The notes below the pieces were generated by a model that was not told the origin of the DNA, searched no databases, and saw only the letters and a program-made list of their open reading frames with translations. A stretch of 64,000 bases of DNA. Source: VYFG01 sp965204165. Its GTDB lineage: Bacteria; Pseudomonadota; Gammaproteobacteria; Arenicellales; Poriferihabitantaceae. The position numbers and the translations under genes were made by a program. This document shows, piece by piece, positions 8,994-16,651 of this stretch. The stretch spans positions 434,001 to 498,000 of the forward strand of contig OZ241969.1 of NCBI GenBank assembly GCA_965204165.1. The letters run 5' to 3'. Position 1 is the first letter of the stretch. Each line of letters begins with the position of its first letter.

Positions 8994-9767
8994 TCAGCGC
9001 AGCGCGTCCAGCCGCGACCTGATCTCGCGCAGCTGCGCGAGTATTTCCTGCTGTTCGCGGTGCAGGGCGTCGCGCTCCTCGCTGGCCTCGGATTCGTGCT
9101 CCCGCTGCATCGCCGAGACGATGATGCCGATGAACAGGTTGAGGACCGTGAACGTCGTGCACAGGATGAAGGCGATGAAGAACAGCCAGGCATGGGGAAA
9201 CTCGGTCATGACCGGCCGGACGATGCCCATGGACCAGCTTTCCAGCGTCATGATCTGGAACAGGCTGTAGGCGGAAGCGCCGATGGAACCGAACCATTCC
9301 GGGAATACCGCGCCGTAGAGCCCGGTGGCCATCACCGAGAACACGTAGAACACCAGGCAGAGCAGCATGGTGATGGAGCCCATGCCCGGCAGCGCCGCCA
9401 CGAGCCCGCCCACCACGCGGCGCAGAGAAGGAATGAAGCTGATCAGGCGCAGGACCCGGAGAATCCGGAGCACCCGGAGGATGGACAGGTTGCCGGTCGC
9501 CGGCATCAGCGCGATCGCCACGATCAGGAAGTCGAAGATCCGCCACGGATCCCGCCAGAACCGCCAGCGGTACACCGCGAGGCGCAGCAGCACTTCCACC
9601 ACGAACACCCCGAGAATGACGCGGTCGATGACCGTCAGCAGGGTTCCGTGGCGCGCCATGATCCCGGCGTCGGTCTCGAGCCCGAGGGTGACGGCGTTGA
9701 TCATGATCAACACCAGTATGGCGGATTCGAACCGCGGCTGTTCCAGCAGGGCCTTCAGTTTTTTCAT
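8994..9767 (-). CDS. BacNav-type voltage-gated sodium channel
   Basis: The 257-residue protein has the one-domain, six-helix layout of NaChBac/NavAb channels. S1 lies near residues 14-31, S2 near 46-64 and S3 near 78-88. S4 has arginines at 98, 101, 104 and 107 (LRVLRILRVLRL). The pore helix and filter are at 170-180 with TLESWS, the BacNav selectivity signature, Glu176 being the field-strength residue. S6 at 195-220 runs into a C-terminal charged coiled coil (222-257) that should hold the tetramer together. It would admit Na+ on depolarisation, with roles in pH, motility or osmotic physiology known in some alkaliphiles. The start MKKLKALLEQP puts the amphipathic N-terminus just before S1. 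Confidence 0.93.
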   Translation of the reverse strand: MKKLKALLEQPRFESAILVLIMINAVTLGLETDAGIMARHGTLLTVIDRVILGVFVVEVLLRLAVYRWRFWRDPWRIFDFLIVAIALMPATGNLSILRVLRILRVLRLISFIPSLRRVVGGLVAALPGMGSITMLLCLVFYVFSVMATGLYGAVFPEWFGSIGASAYSLFQIMTLESWSMGIVRPVMTEFPHAWLFFIAFILCTTFTVLNLFIGIIVSAMQREHESEASEERDALHREQQEILAQLREIRSRLDALR

Positions 9768-9861
9768 GCGTTCACATTGGGTAGTACCCGGCGTCCATGG
9801 CACCGTGCGCCCGGCATCCTGGGACCTGTCCTTGCCGGTGCGGACGGGTGCCTCAGGTCAA

Positions 9862-10101
9862 TCAGGTAAAGGCGTTGAAGGTGATGATGGTATACGTATC
9901 CCGCACGCCGTCGAGTCCCTGGAGCTCGGAGGCGACGTAGCGGCCGATATCCATGCCGGCGTCGAGATAGCACTTTGCCAGCAGGTCGTACTGGCCGGAG
10001 ATGGAATACACCTCGGAAACACCGTCCTGTTCCGCCAGGGCCGCAGCCACGTCATAGGCCCGCCCCAGCTCGCATTTCAGTTGCACGAAGATAGTCTGCA
10101 T
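9862..10101 (-). CDS. Stand-alone Lrp/AsnC ligand-binding (RAM) domain protein
   Basis: This 79-residue protein is only the C-terminal effector domain of Lrp/AsnC regulators. It has the beta-alpha-beta-beta-alpha-beta pattern MQTIFVQLKCELGRAYDV ... GVSEVYSISGQYDLLAKC ... VRDTYTIITFNAF, with no helix-turn-helix before it. Such single-domain proteins form oligomers that bind amino acids and can pair with full-length Lrp proteins. Its start overlaps the trpD stop (TGATG), so it is translated with trpD. This suggests an amino-acid sensor connected to tryptophan supply, which is an inference. About 90 bp without a gene separate it from the channel gene. Confidence 0.88.
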   Translation of the reverse strand: MQTIFVQLKCELGRAYDVAAALAEQDGVSEVYSISGQYDLLAKCYLDAGMDIGRYVASELQGLDGVRDTYTIITFNAFT

Positions 10102-11129
10102 CAGGAGTCCCCCTTGAATTGGCTGCTGAATTCCGCAAGCTGCCGCAGCTTGGCCATGGCCCGCCCGGTCTTCATCACTTCCCTGGCCCGGTCCACCCCC
10201 GCCGCGATGCTGTCCTCGAGATCCGCGGCATACAGGGTCGCTCCGGCATTCAGGGCCACCATCTCGAACGCCGGGCCGGCTTCGCCGGAAAGCGCCTCGC
10301 CGATCAGGGCCAGGCTGTGTTCCGCATCGCGCACCACGATGGGGTCCAGCGGCTGGCGCTGGATGCCGAAGTCTTCCGGCTCGATGCGGTAGGTGGTGAT
10401 CTCCCCCTTGTGGAACTCCGCCGCCTCCGTCCCCGCGGCCAGCGAGATCTCGTCGGTGCCGTCGTCGGAACAGATCACCAGGGTGTGCTTGCTGCCGAGG
10501 GCGGCGAACACCTCGGCGACGGGCCGCACCCATTTCTGGTCGAACACGCCCACCAGCTGGAATTCCGCCCCCGCGGGATTGGTCAGCGGCCCCAACAGGT
10601 TGAACACCGTGCGGATGCCGATCTCGCGGCGCGGGCCGATGGCATGGCGGGTGGCGGCATGGTGGGTCGGGGCGAACATGAAGCCGATGCCGACCTCGTC
10701 GATGCAACGGCCCACCTGCTCCGGGGTGATGTCGATGTTGACCCCCGCCGCCTCCAGGACATCGGCGCTTCCGGAGTTCCCGGTGGCCGCCCGGTTGCCG
10801 TGCTTGGCAACCACCGCGCCGGCCGCGCAGGCCACCAGGGCGCTGGCGGTGGATACGTTGAACAGCCTGGCGCCGTCCCCCCCGGTGCCGACGGTGTCCA
10901 CGATCCGCTCCGCGCCCGTTTCCACCCTGGCCGCCAGGTCCCGCATGATGGTGGCGGCCCCGACGATCTCTTCCACGGTCTCTCCCTTGACCATCAGGGC
11001 GGTCAGGAAGGCGCCGATCTGCGAGGGCGTGGCTTCCCCGTGCATGATCAGGCTCATGACATCCTGCATTTCCTGACGCGACAGGTCCTGGCCCGCGGCA
11101 AGGTGTCGAATGGAGGTGGGCAGATCCAT
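10101..11129 (-). CDS. trpD: Anthranilate phosphoribosyltransferase
   Basis: The 342-residue enzyme joins anthranilate to PRPP, the second step of tryptophan synthesis. The PRPP-binding loop DTVGTGGDGARLFNVST (about residues 77-95) and the anthranilate site around KHGNRAATGNSGSADVLEA are intact. I use the ATG at 11129 (MDLPTSIRHLAAG); a TTG seven codons upstream is possible. The gene stands apart from trpE, trpG and trpC, its usual neighbours in gammaproteobacteria. It lies between a D-cysteine desulfhydrase-like gene and a one-domain Lrp-type sensor, with TGATG coupling to the latter. Confidence 0.96.
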   Translation of the reverse strand: MDLPTSIRHLAAGQDLSRQEMQDVMSLIMHGEATPSQIGAFLTALMVKGETVEEIVGAATIMRDLAARVETGAERIVDTVGTGGDGARLFNVSTASALVACAAGAVVAKHGNRAATGNSGSADVLEAAGVNIDITPEQVGRCIDEVGIGFMFAPTHHAATRHAIGPRREIGIRTVFNLLGPLTNPAGAEFQLVGVFDQKWVRPVAEVFAALGSKHTLVICSDDGTDEISLAAGTEAAEFHKGEITTYRIEPEDFGIQRQPLDPIVVRDAEHSLALIGEALSGEAGPAFEMVALNAGATLYAADLEDSIAAGVDRAREVMKTGRAMAKLRQLAEFSSQFKGDS

Positions 11130-11159
11130 GGGTTCGGGTCGAATGGACAAGACGCGAAA

Positions 11160-12221
11160 TTATAAGCCGAATGCGGGGGCTGACAGAATCCGGTCCCGGT
11201 AGGCGAACAGGGCCGGGGTGCCGCCGGTATGCATCAGGACGATCCCGCGATGGCCGTCCAGCTCCCCGCCCTCGACGAGCGCCAGCGCGTTCGCCACAAC
11301 CTTCGCCGAATACACCGGATCCATCAGTATCCCTTCCAGGCGGGCCATGTCGGCGACGGCCTGCATGACCCCGTCCGAGGCCTCGCCGTAGCCCGGGGCC
11401 AGGGCGGCATCGCTGACCCATACGTCATCGTCGGATACGCAGGCCGCCACCCCCAGCATCTCCTCGATCCTGCGGCAATGCGCCAGGATGCGGCCTGCCT
11501 GCTGGCCGGCGTCCCGCCGCACGCAGCATCCGAGCACCGGCAGCGGATGGCCCATGATGCGGAGCCCCGCCAGCAGGCCGGCGTGGGTCAGGCCGCTGCC
11601 GGAACCCACCACCAGGACGTCGGGCCGGAACCCCGCCTCCCCGAACTGCTGCACCAGTTCGGCCGCGGCGGCCACGTAACCGAGCGCCCCCAACGGCCTG
11701 TCCACCGGCGCCAGGGGAACGACATAGGGCTTTTTCCCCCGGCTGCGGAGTGATTGGGCGATTTCCCGGATCGCCCGGTCCGCGCCGAACTCGTCCTCGC
11801 CCCGGTCGAGGGCATGCATCCTGGCGCCGAACAGGCGGTCGAGCAACACGTTGCCCGAATCGTGATAGCCCTCCGGGGGATCCTGTACCCGGTGCTCAAG
11901 CTGGATATGGCATTCAAGGCCGAGCCTGGCCGCCGCCGCGGCCAGGGTCCGCATGTAGTTGGACTGCACCGCCCCCGTGCTGAGGACCGTGTCGCAGCCC
12001 TTCGCCAGCGCATCGCCGAGATAGAACTCGAGCTGGCGGACCTTGTTGCCGCCCATGGCAAGCCCGGTGCAGTCGTCCCGCTTGAGCCAGAAGCGGTAGC
12101 CGGGGTGGCGTTCGGACAGGCGGGGCAGGTATTCCAGCGGCGTCGGCAGGTGCGCGAGCGCAGCCCTTGGCCAGTCCGCCAGAATATCCCCCGCCGCGGC
12201 AACCGGGGGGTTCGATGTCAT
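11160..12221 (-). CDS. D-cysteine desulfhydrase / L-cysteate sulfo-lyase family PLP enzyme
   Basis: The 353-residue protein belongs to the ACC-deaminase/D-cysteine desulfhydrase branch of fold-type II PLP enzymes. The lysine that binds PLP lies in MGGNKVRQLEFYLGDAL (about residue 59), followed by the substrate loop STGAVQSNYMRTLAAAA. A phosphate-binding glycine run VGSGSGLTHAGLLAG and a C-terminal HTGGTPALFAY complete the signature. Members release H2S and pyruvate from D-cysteine or sulfite from L-cysteate (CuyA); sequence alone does not separate these. It overlaps nlpD by 4 bp (ATGA), so it belongs to the surE-pcm-yqaA-nlpD transcription unit. Confidence 0.88.
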   Translation of the reverse strand: MTSNPPVAAAGDILADWPRAALAHLPTPLEYLPRLSERHPGYRFWLKRDDCTGLAMGGNKVRQLEFYLGDALAKGCDTVLSTGAVQSNYMRTLAAAAARLGLECHIQLEHRVQDPPEGYHDSGNVLLDRLFGARMHALDRGEDEFGADRAIREIAQSLRSRGKKPYVVPLAPVDRPLGALGYVAAAAELVQQFGEAGFRPDVLVVGSGSGLTHAGLLAGLRIMGHPLPVLGCCVRRDAGQQAGRILAHCRRIEEMLGVAACVSDDDVWVSDAALAPGYGEASDGVMQAVADMARLEGILMDPVYSAKVVANALALVEGGELDGHRGIVLMHTGGTPALFAYRDRILSAPAFGL

Positions 12222-12997
12222 GTCTTCAGGTACTTGAGCGGATCCTGGGGCTTGCCGTTGACCCGGATCTCGAAATGCAGCATGGTGCGGTCGGCGCCGC
12301 TGTCCCCCATCTCGGCGATCTGCTGTCCCGCCCCGATGCGGTCCCCTTCCGCCACCAGGATGCGGCGGTTGTGCGCGTAGGCGCTGAGATAGGTGTCGGA
12401 ATGCTTCAGGATGACCAGCCTGCCGTACCCCCTCAGCCCCTCGCCGACATAGACCACCTCACCCGCGGCGGTGGCGATGATCGGGGTGCCCGGGGCGGCG
12501 GCGATCCGGATGCCGTTGACCCCCTTCTCCCGGGAGTACCGGGCAATGAGGTCGCCCCGTGCAGGCCAGTGCCAGCTGGCCGGGGGCGCCTTCGGCAGCG
12601 AGCCCTCCGGGGCCGCTGTCGGCGCCGGCTGCACCGCGCCCACGGCCTGAATTTCCGATACCACGGTTTCTTCCTCGTCCGGCAGGGTCCTGACGGTTGC
12701 CGCGGCCGTCGATGGCGCCGCGGCGTCCTTGCGGAGGCGCAGCCGCTGGCCCTCCTGCACGTCATAGGGCTTCGCCAGGCCGTTCCATTTCGCGACGTCG
12801 ATGAAATCGAGCCCGTACCGCCATGAGATCGTGTAGATGCTGTCGCCCGGCCCGACGGTCGTTTCCGCGGGGATCTTCCGGTGGGGCGCCTTGTTGATCA
12901 CCGGCGCATTGGTGATTTCCGCACAGGCCGCCAGAAGCGCGGCCAGCAGCAGCGGCATCAGGAAACGGTACCAGGTCATTCCGAATCTCTCCATCAT
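12218..12997 (-). CDS. nlpD: NlpD-like lipoprotein with LysM and degenerate LytM domain
   Basis: The 259-residue protein has a lipoprotein signal ending LLAALLAAC, a LysM domain (TVGPGDSIYTISWRYGLDFIDV) near residues 45-92, a variable linker and a C-terminal M23/LytM domain. The M23 zinc ligands are not conserved: the usual HxGID is NGIRI and the final HLH is MLHF. That pattern is typical of NlpD/EnvC amidase activators rather than active endopeptidases. It should activate a cell-wall amidase at the division septum from the outer membrane. ATGA overlaps link it to yqaA upstream and to the desulfhydrase downstream. rpoS, the classic downstream neighbour, is missing. Confidence 0.9.
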   Translation of the reverse strand: MMERFGMTWYRFLMPLLLAALLAACAEITNAPVINKAPHRKIPAETTVGPGDSIYTISWRYGLDFIDVAKWNGLAKPYDVQEGQRLRLRKDAAAPSTAAATVRTLPDEEETVVSEIQAVGAVQPAPTAAPEGSLPKAPPASWHWPARGDLIARYSREKGVNGIRIAAAPGTPIIATAAGEVVYVGEGLRGYGRLVILKHSDTYLSAYAHNRRILVAEGDRIGAGQQIAEMGDSGADRTMLHFEIRVNGKPQDPLKYLKT

Positions 12998-13635
12998 CCC
13001 AGCAGAAAGTATGCTACCACCGCCAGCCCGACAACCGTCCAGCCGATGACCTCCATCCAGCGCCTCAGGTGGGTCTCGATTTTCGGCCCGCCCCACCAGA
13101 GCACCACGGCGACGAGGAAGAACTGCCCCGCCCGGCCGATCAGGGAGGCGATGACGAACGGCAGCAGCGCAAGGCCCAGCAGGCCGGAGGCGATGGTGCA
13201 GAGCTTGTAGGGCAGCGGCGTCACGCCGGCCAGCAGCACCAGCCAGACGCCGTGGTCGACGAAACGGCGCTGGACTTCCCCGAAGGCCTCTTCCTGGCCG
13301 AACAGGCCGATGATGGCCTGCCCCACCTGCTCGAACAGGAAGTAGCCGATGACATAGCCGAGGACGCCGCCGGCGACGGAAGTCAGGGTGGCCAGCGTGG
13401 CCAGCCACCAGGCCCGGTTGCGCCGGGCCAGCACCATGGGCGCCAGCATGAACGCGGTCGGCACCGGAAAGAAGGATGACTCGGCGAAACTCACCAGCGC
13501 CAGGTAGCGCTCCGCGTGGGGGTGGCGAGACCAGGCGATCACCCTGTCGTACAGCGGCCCGAAGATATTCAGGCGCCGGAAACCGGGGGGCTTTTCCTCG
13601 GCCGGAATCACTTCGCTGCGCCCGCCATCCATCAT
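12994..13635 (-). CDS. YqaA/DedA-family membrane protein
   Basis: The 213-residue protein contains the SNARE-associated (DedA/VTT) core: FAESSFFPVPTAFMLAPMVL, then GGVLGYVIGYFLFEQVGQ, then a re-entrant GVTPLPYKLCTIASGLLG segment. Four to five membrane helices can be counted. DedA-like proteins act in membrane lipid carrier recycling and envelope homeostasis; the YqaA branch is not well defined. Start and stop overlap nlpD and pcm by 4 bp each, so it is part of the same operon. Insertion of a yqaA gene between pcm and nlpD is found in several gammaproteobacteria. Confidence 0.88.
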   Translation of the reverse strand: MMDGGRSEVIPAEEKPPGFRRLNIFGPLYDRVIAWSRHPHAERYLALVSFAESSFFPVPTAFMLAPMVLARRNRAWWLATLATLTSVAGGVLGYVIGYFLFEQVGQAIIGLFGQEEAFGEVQRRFVDHGVWLVLLAGVTPLPYKLCTIASGLLGLALLPFVIASLIGRAGQFFLVAVVLWWGGPKIETHLRRWMEVIGWTVVGLAVVAYFLLG

Positions 13636-14267
13636 TCCTGCTGCCCGCGGAGCATGGGAACGAACCGCACCGCTTCGCGCTGCTCCTCCTGGTAGCCGTT
13701 GGCGGTGCGCGTGATCACGCGCAGGTACTGGTGGCCGCCGCCCACCGGCAGCACCATCCTGCCGCCGAGGCTCAGCTGGTCCAGCAGTCTCGGCGGCGTC
13801 TCGCCGGGTGCTGCAGCCACGAGAATCCGGTCGAAGGGGCTGTTGCTCTCCCAGCCCTCGAAACCGTCCCCGTGGAGAAAACTGACATTGTGGTAGCCGA
13901 GCCGCTGCATGCGGTCCCGGGCCTGTTCCAGCAGCGCCCCGATGCGCTCGATGGTGAAGATCCAGCGGCAGAGCTGGGAGAGGATGGCGGTCTGGTAGCC
14001 GCAGCCGGTGCCGACCTCCAGCACCTTCTTCGGGGACTCGTCATTTTCCAGCAGCAGTTCCGTCATCCGCGCCACGACCCAGGGCTGCGAGATGGTCTGG
14101 TTGTGGCCGATGGGCAGGGCCGTGTCCTCGTAGGCCTTGTGCGCCAGCGCCTCCCCGATGAACAGGTGCCTAGGGGTGGCCTCCATGATGCCGAGGATCC
14201 TCTCCGAATCGATGCCATGGCTGCGCAGCCGGTCGATGAGGCGGCGGCGTGTGCGCATGGAGGTCAT
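13632..14267 (-). CDS. pcm: Protein-L-isoaspartate O-methyltransferase
   Basis: The 211-residue enzyme repairs isoaspartyl residues in aged proteins with S-adenosylmethionine. The SAM-binding motif VLEVGTGCGYQTAILSQL lies near residues 75-92. The family signature ISQPWVVARMTELL precedes it and GGRMVLPVG comes near the end. The ATG at 14267 is preceded at good spacing by an AGGGG-like ribosome site (CCAGGGGTGTCGGC). It sits between surE and yqaA, the standard arrangement of stationary-phase maintenance genes. Confidence 0.95.
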   Translation of the reverse strand: MTSMRTRRRLIDRLRSHGIDSERILGIMEATPRHLFIGEALAHKAYEDTALPIGHNQTISQPWVVARMTELLLENDESPKKVLEVGTGCGYQTAILSQLCRWIFTIERIGALLEQARDRMQRLGYHNVSFLHGDGFEGWESNSPFDRILVAAAPGETPPRLLDQLSLGGRMVLPVGGGHQYLRVITRTANGYQEEQREAVRFVPMLRGQQE

Positions 14268-14293
14268 GCCGACACCCCTGGTGAAGGACGTGT

Positions 14294-15058
14294 TCAATGC
14301 AGGGACACTCCCGACACCCACCGGGTGATTTCCGTCATCCGGCTGTGGCAGGTCATGTCGATGTGCAGCGGCGTGATGGATACCCATCCGTCGGCCACGG
14401 CGTCGAAATCGGTGCCGGGACCGGCATCGGCCCCGTCGCCGAACGCCCCGATGGAAAACAGCCGGGTATCGCCGTCGCTGCCGCACGGGATCACGGGCTG
14501 GGACTGGTGCCTGGCGCCGCAGCGGGTGGTGCGGACGCCCCGCAGCCGGTCGGCCGGCAGGTCCGGCACGTTGACGTTGAGGATGTAGTCCCCGGGAAGG
14601 GGGTGGTCGGACAGGACCGACACCAGGCCGCGCACGACCCCTGCGGCGGTCTCGTAATGGACGAGATCGTCGCCGTCCAGCGAGACGGCCATGGCCGGCA
14701 GCCCCAGAAACCGGCCTTCGATGGCCGCGGCCACCGTGCCCGAGTAAATCACATCGTCCCCCAGGTTGGATCCGGCATTGATGCCGGAAATCACCATGTC
14801 CGGCATTTCCGTCAGCGCACCGTTGAGCGTCAGGTGCACGCAATCAGCCGGCGTGCCGTCCACATGGTAGACCTCGTGCCTGTCATCTGCAACCCGGTGC
14901 ACCGCGATCGGGCGACGCAGGCTGAGAGAGCTGCTGGTGCAGCTCTGGTCCGTGGTCGGGGCCACCACCACCAGGCTGGCGACATCCTCGAGGCCGCGGA
15001 TCAGCGCAGCAAGGCCAGGGGACCGGTAGCCGTCGTCATTGCTGAGCAGGATTTTCAT
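14294..15058 (-). CDS. surE: 5'/3'-nucleotidase SurE
   Basis: The 254-residue phosphatase begins MKILLSNDDGYRSPGLAAL, with the metal-binding NDDG aspartates at residues 8 and 9. The second metal-binding region is SGINAGSNLGDDVIYSGTVAAA near residues 90-111. It dephosphorylates nucleoside monophosphates and is associated with stress survival. It heads the surE-pcm-yqaA-nlpD operon. A 10-bp tandem repeat occupies 15096-15135 just upstream of its start, where promoter elements would be expected. Confidence 0.95.
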   Translation of the reverse strand: MKILLSNDDGYRSPGLAALIRGLEDVASLVVVAPTTDQSCTSSSLSLRRPIAVHRVADDRHEVYHVDGTPADCVHLTLNGALTEMPDMVISGINAGSNLGDDVIYSGTVAAAIEGRFLGLPAMAVSLDGDDLVHYETAAGVVRGLVSVLSDHPLPGDYILNVNVPDLPADRLRGVRTTRCGARHQSQPVIPCGSDGDTRLFSIGAFGDGADAGPGTDFDAVADGWVSITPLHIDMTCHSRMTEITRWVSGVSLH

Positions 15059-15095
15059 GGGCGCTTTATACCGGTATACCCGTGGAAAGTCACAT

Positions 15096-15135
15096 CTTTC
15101 CGTATCTTTCCGTATCTTTCCGTATCTTTCCGTAT
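15096..15135. repeat. Four perfect tandem copies of a 10-bp unit upstream of surE
   Basis: The unit CTTTCCGTAT repeats four times without a mismatch between surE (start 15058) and tesA (stop 15155). On the surE strand it reads ATACGGAAAG. Its end lies 38 bp before the surE ATG, so copy number changes would alter promoter or leader spacing. The 10-bp period is close to one helical turn. Confidence 0.95.
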
Positions 15136-15154
15136 CGGCCCCAGATCGTCCGGA

Positions 15155-15793
15155 TCAGTCGTTCAGCACCGAGACCAGGAACGCCACCACGCGGTCCCGG
15201 ATCAGGGGCTGGGCCGCGTCGTTGGGGTGGATCATGTCCGGCTGCATGTACCCGGGGTCCAGCGCCAGCTCGCCGATGAAGAACGGCAGCAGCGGAACGC
15301 CCTTGTCCGCGGACACGTTCTCGAAGACCTGCGCGAACCGCTCCGTATAGACCTTGCCGTAGTTGGGCGGAATGCGGATACCGAGCAGCATCGCCCGGAT
15401 GCCGCGGGATTCCGATATCTCCACCATGCGGCGGAGATTGTGCTCGATCACCGAGGGGCGCACGCCGCGCAGCCCGTCGTTGCCGCCAAGCTCGATCAGG
15501 ACCCAGTCCGGATCGGTCCGCCCGATGCCGTCCTCGATCCGGGCCAGCCCCCCGGCCGTGGTATCCCCGCTGATGCTGTCATTGACGATGCGTATGCCGG
15601 CGCCCTCCTCGGCGAGCTGGCGGTTGGCCATTTCCACCCAGCCGTCCCCATCAAGTCCATAACCCGAACTCAGGCTGTCGCCGAGCAGCAGGACCGTGGT
15701 GGCCGCCGCCGGCACCGGCAGGGACAGCAGCACGAGGACAACCCAGGCGGACAGCAGCCTGGCGGCCCGGGTCGGAAAATCGGGGCGCTTCAT
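15155..15793 (-). CDS. tesA: TesA-like SGNH-fold esterase/lysophospholipase, periplasmic
   Basis: The 212-residue protein has a signal peptide ending around PVPAAA and the SGNH blocks in order: GDSLSSGYG (nucleophile Ser), GDTTAGG, GGNDGLRG and the Asp/His pair DMIHPND. This matches the multifunctional acyl-CoA thioesterase I/arylesterase TesA. The ATG at 15793 gives a normal signal peptide; an upstream TTG would add eight residues. It is divergent from the ybbA-like gene, the same tesA-ybbA-ybbP layout as in E. coli. Confidence 0.93.
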   Translation of the reverse strand: MKRPDFPTRAARLLSAWVVLVLLSLPVPAAATTVLLLGDSLSSGYGLDGDGWVEMANRQLAEEGAGIRIVNDSISGDTTAGGLARIEDGIGRTDPDWVLIELGGNDGLRGVRPSVIEHNLRRMVEISESRGIRAMLLGIRIPPNYGKVYTERFAQVFENVSADKGVPLLPFFIGELALDPGYMQPDMIHPNDAAQPLIRDRVVAFLVSVLND

Positions 15794-15921
15794 GGCCGGC
15801 GCCCGGGCGTGCAAGGGACCCCGCCGGGGGCCGGTATTCTGTTGCCGTCTGGTAGCATCCGATATTTAAAATTCAACCTTGAGCCGCATAGTAAGTGATT
15901 CACGCTACGGTGGTCCCGACA

Positions 15922-16602
15922 ATGAATCAGCAAGCCAGTCCGATCCGCGCGGAAAACGTCGGTAAAACCGTACCGGTGGCTTCCGGCAGCCTCAGGATTC
16001 TGCAGGATATCGACCTCGAGGTGGAGGCTGCGGAAACCCTGGCCATCGTGGGCGCTTCCGGATCGGGCAAGTCCACGCTGCTCGGGCTGCTGGCGGGACT
16101 CGACCGGCCCAGTGAAGGACGCATCCGTCTGGCCGGCTATGATATCACCACCCTGGACGAAGACAGCCGTGCGTCCATCCGTGCGGGCCGCGTCGGATTC
16201 GTGTTCCAGTCATTCCAGCTGCTGGCGAATCTCACGGCCCTGGAAAACGTGAGCCTGCCGCTGGAAATCACCGGCGCGGACGATGCCGGCTCCAGGGCCA
16301 CGGAAATACTGGAACGGGTGGGTCTCGGCGAGCGCGTCACGCATTATCCGCTCCAGTTGTCCGGCGGCGAGCAGCAACGCGTCGCGATCGCCCGGGCATT
16401 CGTCACCCGGCCCGACATCCTGTTCGCCGACGAGCCCACCGGCAACCTGGACACCGAGAACGGACGCCGGGTGGCGGACCTCCTGTTCGCCCTCAACGCG
16501 GAGCACGGCACCACCCTGGTGCTCGTCACCCATGATGCCGAGCTGGCCGGCCGCTGCGGCCGCTGCGTCAACATGGAAGCCGGGCGGCTGTATTCCTCGT
16601 GA
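15922..16602 (+). CDS. ybbA: ABC transporter ATP-binding protein, YbbA/LolD type
   Basis: The 226-residue ATPase has Walker A GASGSGKST, the Q-loop FVFQSFQLLANLTALENV, the signature LSGGEQQR, Walker B ILFADEPTGNLD and switch His in LVTHD. The sequence QLLANLTALENV and the EPTGNLD block are typical of the MacB/LolD/YbbA class that works with FtsX-fold permeases. The partner ybbP-like gene begins 50 bp downstream. The ATG at 15922 is chosen; a GTG nine codons upstream is also in frame. The substrate is unknown in the family. Confidence 0.92.
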   Translation: MNQQASPIRAENVGKTVPVASGSLRILQDIDLEVEAAETLAIVGASGSGKSTLLGLLAGLDRPSEGRIRLAGYDITTLDEDSRASIRAGRVGFVFQSFQLLANLTALENVSLPLEITGADDAGSRATEILERVGLGERVTHYPLQLSGGEQQRVAIARAFVTRPDILFADEPTGNLDTENGRRVADLLFALNAEHGTTLVLVTHDAELAGRCGRCVNMEAGRLYSS

Positions 16603-16651
16603 ACCGGGGACGGCACGGGCCCTTCCTGCCGGGCGGACGGACGGTGCGCCG

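Noticed and set aside
12218..12997. NlpD-like protein as an active endopeptidase
   Set aside because: The HxGxD and HLH zinc ligands of M23 are replaced, so an amidase-activator role fits better.
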